Below are positions 54,368 to 62,700 of a stretch of DNA of 64,000 nucleotides, piece by piece. The translations under genes were made by a program, and so were the position numbers. The notes under the pieces are model-generated. The model saw only the letters and a list, made by a program, of their open reading frames with translations, searched no databases and was not told the DNA's origin. This DNA is from Salimicrobium flavidum. Its GTDB lineage: Bacteria > Bacillota > Bacilli > Bacillales > Halobacillaceae. The first letter of the stretch is position 1, and every line of letters begins with the position of its first letter. Where the stretch lies: assembly GCF_900156645.1 (NCBI RefSeq), contig NZ_FTOC01000008.1, forward strand, positions 62,001 to 126,000. Reading direction: 5' to 3'.

Positions 54368-55417
54368 ATGAAAGCGGCAGTGTGGTATGGAAAGAGAGAT
54401 TTACGCGTAGAGGAACGGGAAGAGAAGTCTCTGAAAAATGGTGAAGTGAAAGTCCGCGTCGGCTGGGCAGGTATCTGTGGTAGTGACCTTCATGAATATG
54501 AAGAAGGACCGGTGTTCATGCCGAGCGAAGAAAAGGATGACCTGACAGGTGAACAGACCCCGCTTACGATGGGGCACGAATTCGCGGGTGTCGTTGAGGA
54601 AGTCGGTTCAGACGTGAAAAATATTAAGGTCGGGGACCGTGTGGCGATCAACCCTACGCTCACCCATGGCAACAAACATGAAAGAGAAGATATTTATGAC
54701 GGGTTCAGTTTCATCGGTCTTCACGGAGACGGAGGTTTCACGAAGTATGCCAATGTACCGGAGGCGAACGCCTATCTTCTGCCGGAGTCGATGACGTTGC
54801 AGGACGGCGCCCTTGTGGAACCGGTGGCGGTAGCCGTCCAGGCCGTTAAGGAAGCAGATATGAAGTTCGGGGATACGGTAGCTGTATTCGGCGCTGGACC
54901 GATCGGACTTGCGACAGTCCTCGCAGCCAAAGCCGCCGGTGCTACACGTGTCGTTGCCCTCGATCTTTCGGAGAAACGGCTGGAAAAAGCGAAAGAGATG
55001 GGCGCGACGGAAATCATCAACTCCGGGAATACGGATCCCGTAGCAACGATCCGTGAACTGGAGAAAGACGGCGTAGACGTGGCTTTTGAAGTAGCCGGCG
55101 TGGAACCGACCTTCAAACAGGCCATCGACGTAACGAAAGCGCGCGGGACGATGGCTATCGTATCCATTTTTGCCAAATCCATCGAGTGGAACCCGATGCA
55201 GCTGACGGGAAGCGGTGTGAAAATGACATCGACCATCGCCTACAGCCCGACTACATTCCAACAGACCATCGATCTCATGGGGAGCGGTCAGCTCCAAGCG
55301 CGTGGAATCGTCACAGACGAGATTCAACTTGATGACATCGTGGAAAAAGGATTCGAAGCTTTGAGCAATGACAAATCCCAGGCGAAAATTCTCGTGGAAC
55401 TGAGCGGAGAGAAATAA
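54368..55417 (+). CDS. bdhA: (R,R)-Butanediol dehydrogenase (zinc MDR)
   Basis: A 349-residue zinc-dependent medium-chain dehydrogenase, best matching BdhA, which interconverts acetoin and 2,3-butanediol. The catalytic zinc motif GICGSDLHEY (Cys near residue 37) and GHEFAGVVEEVG (His near 70) are present, with Rossmann GAGPIGLATV near 177. The four-Cys structural-zinc loop is absent, as in BdhA. CAAAGGAGGAATG precedes the ATG. Other polyol dehydrogenases cannot be excluded. Confidence 0.85.
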   Translation: MKAAVWYGKRDLRVEEREEKSLKNGEVKVRVGWAGICGSDLHEYEEGPVFMPSEEKDDLTGEQTPLTMGHEFAGVVEEVGSDVKNIKVGDRVAINPTLTHGNKHEREDIYDGFSFIGLHGDGGFTKYANVPEANAYLLPESMTLQDGALVEPVAVAVQAVKEADMKFGDTVAVFGAGPIGLATVLAAKAAGATRVVALDLSEKRLEKAKEMGATEIINSGNTDPVATIRELEKDGVDVAFEVAGVEPTFKQAIDVTKARGTMAIVSIFAKSIEWNPMQLTGSGVKMTSTIAYSPTTFQQTIDLMGSGQLQARGIVTDEIQLDDIVEKGFEALSNDKSQAKILVELSGEK

Positions 55418-55438
55418 AAATTTTTCATTTAAAACCTG

Positions 55439-55473
55439 ACCACAGAGCACTTTTGCCGCTCTGTGGTTTTTTG
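55439..55473 (+). terminator. Terminator of the butanediol dehydrogenase gene
   Basis: CCACAGAGC and GCTCTGTGG form a 9-bp stem with six T behind. Confidence 0.85.
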
Positions 55474-55553
55474 TGAGGACAATGAATCACAGCCTTGAAC
55501 CCGACAACGATGTATAATAGTGGGCTAGACGTACGAACAAAGGAGAAATGATA

Positions 55554-56876
55554 ATGAATACAATGCAGTTATGGATGAAAATGAGGGACAGTTTCTGGTT
55601 CCTTCCTACGATTTACAGCTTATTTGCACTGATGGCAGTAACGCTTGCAAATTCGTTGGACAATTGGCTTGTGCCGAAAATAACAGGAGATATCCCGGCT
55701 TTGTTTTTAGTGGAAAAATCAACCGCTCAATCGCTGTATGGCGCTCTGGTAACCTCTATGCTTACGATGACGACCATAACCTTCTCAACGATTATGGTCG
55801 TACTGACAACCTATTCGACGCAGTTCTCCCCGAGAACGCTGCAGGATTTTATGAAGAGTCGAGTCACCCAGCATGTACTCGGGGTTTTCTCATTCGGCTT
55901 CGTATTTACGCTTATAAACTTACTGTTGCTCGGAAAGAGCGGTCAAAAAGATTTCACAGGACCCTTCTTAACGGTATTGATCGCCATCATCTGTCTCGGA
56001 TTCTTCATTTTGTTCATCCACCATTCGTCGAGGTTCCTGCAGGTGAATAACCTTATCGGGAAAATACGTACAGATGCCTCTGTACTCATTCATAATACGT
56101 TTCAGGAAAAAAACTATACAGAGGCCGTGGAATGGAACGAAGAAGAAATCGCCCAGTGGAAACAATACACGCCATACGCCGTGAAAGCTAAACAATCCGG
56201 GTACCTGCAAGGGGTCAAAATAAAAGGGCTTCTCACGTTTGCCAAAAAACACGATCTCCTTCTTGCTGCCGTATTCCAGTCCGGGGATTATATCCAGAAA
56301 GGTGCCCCTATCTTCTACTATTGGAAAAGAGAAGAGGCGAGTGAGGAAGAGAATATAGAAGCCTGTACGGGCTATATTCTGATCGGTAATGAGCGTACCG
56401 ATGTACAGGATATCGAATTCTCTATACAAAAGCTTGTGGAGATTGCAGTACGAGCGATTTCTCCCGGCATCAACGACCCTCATACGGCAGTGAATTGCAT
56501 CAATCGTATCGGGTCTCTCATGTCGGAACTTGCAGGGGTTCATCAGCCATTCCGCTATTATGCTGATGAGGATGATAACCTGCGATTCATGATGGAACCG
56601 AAAAAATTCCGCGACTATCTGTATAAGAGCTTCTATCAGATCCGTCTTTACGGGAAACAGGATCTGACGGTGATGGATGCCATGCTTGAAGCGTTGTATA
56701 AGATAGCGATCGTCCATCACGGACACATCAAGGAAGAGACGTGGAACTTCGCAGAGTACATCATGGAATCGACGGATATCGAAGAAATGCACAGACTCGA
56801 CTATGAACGCTTCTATGATACGTGTAAAAAGATGGCCGATGAATGCGGAAAAGAACTTCCCATCGGAAATGCGTAA
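55554..56876 (+). CDS. DUF2254 membrane protein
   Basis: A 440-residue protein of family DUF2254. Four membrane helices are seen at about 15-38, 65-90, 110-135 and 140-165, then a soluble C-terminal region with AVRAISPGINDPHTAVNC, the family landmark. Function unknown. I take the ATG at 55554, eight bases behind AAGGAGA, over the ATG at 55548. Confidence 0.86.
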   Translation: MNTMQLWMKMRDSFWFLPTIYSLFALMAVTLANSLDNWLVPKITGDIPALFLVEKSTAQSLYGALVTSMLTMTTITFSTIMVVLTTYSTQFSPRTLQDFMKSRVTQHVLGVFSFGFVFTLINLLLLGKSGQKDFTGPFLTVLIAIICLGFFILFIHHSSRFLQVNNLIGKIRTDASVLIHNTFQEKNYTEAVEWNEEEIAQWKQYTPYAVKAKQSGYLQGVKIKGLLTFAKKHDLLLAAVFQSGDYIQKGAPIFYYWKREEASEEENIEACTGYILIGNERTDVQDIEFSIQKLVEIAVRAISPGINDPHTAVNCINRIGSLMSELAGVHQPFRYYADEDDNLRFMMEPKKFRDYLYKSFYQIRLYGKQDLTVMDAMLEALYKIAIVHHGHIKEETWNFAEYIMESTDIEEMHRLDYERFYDTCKKMADECGKELPIGNA

Positions 56877-56991
56877 TTTTCCTGAGTAGGTATTTTCCTC
56901 CCTCCTGAATAAATCTATTTTTTCCTCGCCTTTCTGTTAGTAAGGCCAGAAAAAGGGAATAGAATAGAAATTAATGGAAAGGGTGAGAGGA

Positions 56992-57505
56992 ATGGCAGCG
57001 CTCCAGAAGATCACTCCCTGTCTTTGGTTCGATACGCAGGCGGAACAGGCAGCTCAGTACTATACTTCCATTTTCCCGGATTCGTCTATCGGAAAAATCA
57101 CTCACTATACGGATGAAGGTAAGGAATATCACGGTAAAGAGGCGGGGGAAGTGATGACCGTCGAATTCACACTGGATGGTCAGAAGTTTCTGGGTCTGAA
57201 TGGCGGTACGGTCTTCACGTTAAGCCCTTCCGTATCGTTTATTATTCTTTGTGCGGACCAGGAAGAAGTAGATTATTACTGGAATCATCTCTCTGAAGGA
57301 GGAAGGGAGGAAGCCCAGCAGTGCGGGTGGCTCGAGGACAAATTCGGCCTCTCCTGGCAGGTGGAAGCCGGAGCGGTTGTCCGAACTGCTGGCTCATCCC
57401 GATGAAGCGATTGCGAGACAGGTGATGCGTGAATTTCTCCAGATGAAAAAGGTTGATATCCATGCGCTGGAAGCGGTGCGTGAGCACATGGAGAAAAACG
57501 AATAA
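56992..57505 (+). pseudogene. PhnB-type VOC-family protein with a one-base frameshift
   Basis: A VOC/glyoxalase-fold protein (ITPCLWFDTQAEQAAQYYTS, VEFTLDGQKFLGLNGG, DKFGLSWQV) reads to about 57365. The expected end (LSELLAHPDEAIARQVMREF...) is in the next frame. Removing one A from GTGGAAGCC at 57363-57367 restores a continuous frame of about 170 codons. Either the gene is newly broken or the base is a sequencing error; all domain parts are otherwise intact. GGGTGAGAGGA precedes the ATG at 56992. Confidence 0.85.
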
Positions 57506-57509
57506 GACA

Positions 57510-57552
57510 AAAGGTAGCCCCGGGAGAGATCTTCTCTTCGGGGCTACTTTTA
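57510..57552. terminator. Bidirectional terminator before the DUF2200 gene
   Basis: GTAGCCCCG and CGGGGCTAC with outer A/T pairs, between convergent genes. Confidence 0.85.
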
Positions 57553-57560
57553 TGTGTGCA

Positions 57561-57911
57561 TTATTTCCGCAGAATCTTTTCCATACTCTTTCCTGTCGCC
57601 AGTTCATCGATCAGCTTGTCCAGGTGGCGGATCTCCTGCATCACCGGTTCCTCTATATCCTCTACACGCACCCCGCAGATCACGCCCTTGATCATTCTCC
57701 GGGAAGGGTTCAGTGTGGGCGCTTCTTCGAAGAAGGTCTCAAAGTCTGTCTGTTTATCTAATTGGTCTTCCAACTGTTCCTGGCTGTATCCTGTCAGCCA
57801 GCGGATGATTTCATCGACTTCTTCTTTGTTGCGATCTTTCTTTTCCGCTTTTGTAACGTAGTAGGGGTAGACGCTTCTGAAGCTGGTCGTATAGATTCTG
57901 TGTTTGGTCAT
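57561..57911 (-). CDS. DUF2200 protein
   Basis: A 116-residue DUF2200 protein ([53 protein letters not shown]). The family is widespread and uncharacterised. Its start overlaps the preceding gene by four bases, so it is translated with the nuclease genes upstream, although DUF2200 itself is usually solitary. Confidence 0.85.
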   Translation of the reverse strand: MTKHRIYTTSFRSVYPYYVTKAEKKDRNKEEVDEIIRWLTGYSQEQLEDQLDKQTDFETFFEEAPTLNPSRRMIKGVICGVRVEDIEEPVMQEIRHLDKLIDELATGKSMEKILRK

Positions 57912-58309
57912 TCTTGATGCTCCTCCTCTTCTTGAATAGTTTGAAGTAGTTCTTGGAGTCTTTCTTTGAGAAAAGCCGGGGAGCGTTCGCTCAGTTTTTC
58001 AATGATTAGAGAAGAAGAGATTCCTTTTATTTCTTCTATCTGTAATAAAAGTTGTTTTAGCTCTGATTCACTGGGGATGTGGTAAGCATAGTCGACGATT
58101 TCTTGAACCAGTTGCTGTCTATGCTCGTTCCGTTGTAGAAATTCCGTGATAGTATTTTTCACCTGTTTCAACTCTATATCGTCTAACGGGTTAGTGTCCT
58201 GAACATTTTCTATATGGTGGCCCTTTTCGAATGAAAAGTGAAGGGTTATCTTCTCATTGATAGACAAAGAATAATCTTCAAAAACATCTTTGAACTGAGT
58301 TAGTTTCAC
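57908..58309 (-). CDS. Small helical protein of unknown function, nuclease-associated
   Basis: A 133-residue acidic protein that I do not recognise. The N-terminal 45 residues look beta-rich ([19 protein letters not shown]) and the rest is predicted helical, ending in [11 protein letters not shown]. It lies five bases behind the PD-(D/E)XK nuclease gene and overlaps DUF2200 by four, so it may be an accessory or inhibitory partner. AAAGGAG lies just before its start. AT content is higher than in the neighbouring core genes. Confidence 0.6.
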   Translation of the reverse strand: MKLTQFKDVFEDYSLSINEKITLHFSFEKGHHIENVQDTNPLDDIELKQVKNTITEFLQRNEHRQQLVQEIVDYAYHIPSESELKQLLLQIEEIKGISSSLIIEKLSERSPAFLKERLQELLQTIQEEEEHQE

Positions 58310-58314
58310 TGGGA

Positions 58315-59529
58315 TTACTCCTTTATATACTCCTTAGGGTTGTTGTAAGCGGCTATTTCTTTATCTATAGGCTTGATGAATTCCTCGAATTCTCCAATCA
58401 TTTCTTCAAGAGAAGATTTCAGCTTGGTTTCATTAGTCAGGTATTCAGGAGCAAGTATGTGATATGTCTTTTTGGCGAAAGCGAATTTATTTTTCCAGGT
58501 CTCTTTATAATTCTTTTTAAAAGAGATACTATTGGAAGCCAACTTTTTTTGTATATTTTTTTGAAGATAATCTCCACGTTTAACTTCAAAATCATTCTTA
58601 TTAGAACCTTCTATATCTAAGCGGAATGTAAGCTGCTGTTTAGATAAGCCCTCTTTACTTAATGATAACTCGAAATGTATATCCAGGTTCTCTGTTTTCC
58701 AATGGGGTTTAAAAATTTTATGGTAAGTTCGGTTTTGATTGAAATCAAACTTCCAATCTCCCTCAACATTAGCAATGAAATGGTTCTTTACGATTGTTTC
58801 AATATACTGGAATACATTAGTATAGTCATTTTCGAATTGGTGTTCTAAGTCTTTAATTGTTTCTAGGTGATCCAAGTACAAGGTTGATTTTTTTGATAAT
58901 TCGAGTTTTTGATTATTCAAGAAGTATCCCTCCAGATGAGAAATGAATTCGTGAAACAAAACAGCTTTTCTGACATCCTTAGTGAAATCGACAGGGATCT
59001 TTCTTAATAATTCCACTAGTTGTGAGTAACGGACGGGGATGAAGTTACAGTTGAGCGGGTCTTTTCCGGCAGGTGTTAAAAATACATAGGTGATTTTAGT
59101 ATCTTCAGCTTCATTTTCAATAGAATTGTACAGTTTTTTGAGTTCACATTCGTAGTCTATCGTCTGATTTCCATGTTCTCCGGAGAATACTTTGTGTTCG
59201 ATAGCAATGACGTGTTCATTGTTCAGCGTAATAAGAAAATCGATTCTTCTTCTATTAGGAAGTAGGTATTCACGCTGTATATCAACATTCTCTAAATCTT
59301 CTGGTTCATGGGGTATATTTAGTAGCTCTAAGAGGTGGTGAAGCGGTTGGTGGCCGATTCCATTTGAATAAGGGTCCAGAATGTAGGCAAGATAGTTGCT
59401 GATGATATCCTCATCATGAAAGTTTTTTCCTAAGATGGTTATAATGCTTTCGTTTGCGACAGAAGTTTCATCTTTGATATAGGAATAGATTTCTTCCATT
59501 CTTTTCACCAGTTCTTCTGTTTCTTTCAT
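58315..59529 (-). CDS. PD-(D/E)XK nuclease-superfamily protein
   Basis: A 404-residue protein of the PD-(D/E)XK_4 type. The nuclease core is RRRIDFLITLNN with D97 and AIEHKVFSGE with E111-x-K113; an upstream Glu in QREYLLPN completes the site. The C-terminal half is helical and basic without a known domain. The gene is AT-rich against its surroundings, suggesting acquisition. It diverges from the giant helicase gene. AAGGAGG lies 13 bases before the ATG, a long gap. Role in defence against foreign DNA is an inference. Confidence 0.78.
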   Translation of the reverse strand: MKETEELVKRMEEIYSYIKDETSVANESIITILGKNFHDEDIISNYLAYILDPYSNGIGHQPLHHLLELLNIPHEPEDLENVDIQREYLLPNRRRIDFLITLNNEHVIAIEHKVFSGEHGNQTIDYECELKKLYNSIENEAEDTKITYVFLTPAGKDPLNCNFIPVRYSQLVELLRKIPVDFTKDVRKAVLFHEFISHLEGYFLNNQKLELSKKSTLYLDHLETIKDLEHQFENDYTNVFQYIETIVKNHFIANVEGDWKFDFNQNRTYHKIFKPHWKTENLDIHFELSLSKEGLSKQQLTFRLDIEGSNKNDFEVKRGDYLQKNIQKKLASNSISFKKNYKETWKNKFAFAKKTYHILAPEYLTNETKLKSSLEEMIGEFEEFIKPIDKEIAAYNNPKEYIKE

Positions 59530-59746
59530 ATAAATTTTTCAGCCTCCTTAACCCTGTAGTAATTCTATATTATCAAAGTATTGGTTAATTATGGTGGGAG
59601 TTTATTGTAATTTATGAAGGGGTGTTCAATTTTTTGCCTTCATATCAGTATATATGTCGAACTAATGCACAATTGAGGGCTCACATGTGATAATAGGAAA
59701 TAAAGGAAATGACCAGAAACGCAATAATACAGCGAGGTGGAACTAT
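59530..59746. other. Shared AT-rich promoter region of two divergent nuclease genes
   Basis: A non-coding region of 217 bases that must carry promoters in both directions. It includes several TATAAT-like hexamers (TATATT, TATCAA) but no long palindrome I could identify as an operator. No small ORF with an RBS was seen. Confidence 0.45.
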
Positions 59747-62700
59747 ATGCAAAGTGTCCAGGATGACAAAGGCGCACGCTTTTTTAAATACTTACTTGAA
59801 TTGAATAACCTTGTAGGCAAAGTGGATAGGGACTACAGGCAGTATGAAAAGATATGGGAGAAAGACTCCCTTGAAAGTCTTGAGGGGATACGTCTGTTTG
59901 ATGAATGTTTGGAGGAGGATCATGTATTCGAAATTGATCGGCCTTCCATAACAGATGAGGATAAGCGACCTCCGGAAGTTCCTACTCTGCTTGTTGGATG
60001 GATCAATGGATTGATTGATAGTCCGAACAATGAACCGGTTTATTATATGGAACGTAAAGAGACAGATGAGGAAGGGGAGTCGCACACGGTTTCCTTTGAG
60101 GACGATAAGGATAGAGTGAAAGCCTACGATTCCTGGAAAAAAGACTGGCACCAATGGGCGGAGCAGCTGAAAGAGAAGTATTACGTCTCGGATCTTTACA
60201 ATAACTTTTTCCATTTTGTTTCCCGTTTTGACCAGGAAGGGGATACCCTGGAATTCATTTACGGACGCGGAATTCTGACGTGGATGCATAAAGATAAAAA
60301 GATCGGAAGCATCCGTCACCCGCTCATCACCACAAAACTCGAACTCGAATTACTTCCGAGACAAGGGAGAATTGTGGCAAAAGAATCTGAAGATACGGTA
60401 AAGGTGGAAAGAGACATGTTCTCAGGCGTTCAATTGCCTAATCGTCCGATGCTTGATAAAGTGATCGAGTCTATGAGGGAGCAGCATATAGGTGAAGACT
60501 TCGAAGAGCTTTTTGAACAGTTCATTACGCTCATTCACCCGGACGGAGTAGTGAGAGACGAAAATCAAAAGATGGAGATCAGTGCAACTCCTGCGATTTA
60601 CGATAAGGGTATATTCTCGGTTCGTGGAAAAAAAGTACGAGTTCTTCGCGAGGATTTGGAGCAGATCATCGAAGGAGTGGAAGAAGGGTCCGTAGAAATG
60701 ACGCAGGCTGTAGCTTCCATCTTTGAAGGGGAAGCTCCTGAAAGGTCGGATATAGATAAAGAGGAAGAAAAGAATCCATTACCGAAAGATCATCTCTATT
60801 TTCCTCTGCCTGCCAATGAACAACAGAAGAATATTGTGAATCGTATTGATAAGAACTACGGTGTCACCGTACAGGGACCTCCCGGCACAGGGAAGACGCA
60901 TACCATCGCAAACCTCGTCTCTCACTTCCTTTCACAGGGGAAACGAATCCTTATCACTTCACAGAAAGAGAATGCGCTCAAAGTATTGAAGGATAAAATC
61001 CCTGAATCGATCCGTGATCTGTGTGTGCCTGTTTTGGGTAGTGGTCGTGAATCGATGGATGGCATTGAGAAATCGATTCGCACGCTCAGTGAACAGTTAG
61101 GCGAACTGGATAAGCCTGCTTTGAAGAAGACGATCGATCATAACCTTGAATTGCTGGATGAAAGCAAGCGGGAAGAGGCGAGACTCACGAATGAATTAAA
61201 GGTATATACGGAAAAAGAGGGAACGCCGCTTACGTATGGTGGGGAAAAGCTTCATAAGTATGACGTTGCCAAACAGCTGGCCGGCACGGATATCGATTAT
61301 TCGTGGATCAAGGATGATGTCGGCATGGAGGCCACCTTCCCGCTTTCCAAAGAGGAATGGACCACGTTTTGGACACTGAAAAATCGTCTGGAGAAAGAAG
61401 AACTTTCTCTCCGCGACAAACGTCTGCCATCGCTTGATGCAGAAATCATGAGCGTGCCGAAGTTCAATGACCTCGTTGAAGAGGTGGGAGAACTCGATGA
61501 TTACGAGGACGCGGGACAGCGAATTATCGAGGCCTACCAACTGAAAGAAGACAGAGAAGCAATCGGGCTATGGAAGGCACGGATGGATGATATCACTTCC
61601 TTCCAACCGTTACTTGAAAAGAAATCTTCCCGGCTGATGCTGGATGATTTGAAAGCTGGGGGCTCGAGAGAAGCACGCTGGCGTGACCTTCATAAGGAGC
61701 AAGAAGAGAATGTCCAGAAGCTTTTCGAACTGTACAATGAATTGATCACGCATGACGTTCAGCTTCCTGAAAAGAGTCTCAAAGAGATAGAGGAAGACGT
61801 ACGAACGGCGAAAGAACCGGTAGAAGAAGGGAAGAAGCCATCGTTCTTCTTTTTCCTATTCAAAGGGAAAAATACGAAGTACTTGTTTGAGAATCAGGTA
61901 TTGAATGGGAAACCGCTTGAAACAGCGGAAGACTTCGCCATCATAGAAAGGTACTTGGAGTATGCCGAGTTGAAGGCTGAGACAGCGCGCGTAGTGAATG
62001 GGAATCTGCAGGAAATAGGAGCCGAAGAAATAGATCAGAGGAACTCCAGGTTTCCACATGAAGTGGAAGAAGCATTGGAAGGGATACGCCAAGTCATTGA
62101 ATATGTGGATGAAGTCAAGCAGGCGGAACAGCAACTTTCTGTTGAAGTGGATTTCTATGATTTCGGTAAGACGAAGAGCTTCCGTGAAGAGCTGGACGTA
62201 GCGGATAAGTATGTCGCCTTGAATCACTGGAGAATCCGTCAAAAAGAAGAAACGGCAAAAATGAAAGAACTATCGAACGAAGAAGAGATGCACCCGATCA
62301 TCCATGAGTTCATTCTTGCGATGGCCTCAGGGGACAAAGAGAAGTGGGAAGCATCAGTGAATCAGCTGCTCCACTTAGGGGAACGAAAAAAATTAGTCCG
62401 GGAGTTTTACAGTTACCTCGATAAACTGAAGCAAACCCTGCCGGCAACCGCTGCTCACCTCGAATCGACAGTCGGGCAAGAAACAGAGATGCCTGAAGAT
62501 TACAAGGAAGCACTCGAGAATCAGAAACTTCAAACGTGGCTCGATGAAACGAAGGACGTGAACGTCGCCCGTCTGAAAGATAAACTGGAAGAACAGCACA
62601 AAGAACAGAAGCGGCTGATCCGTGAAGTAGTTACGGCTTCTACGTGGAAATCACAGATGGAGCGTATTACAGATGAAGAAAAACGGGCACTCTCTTCCTG

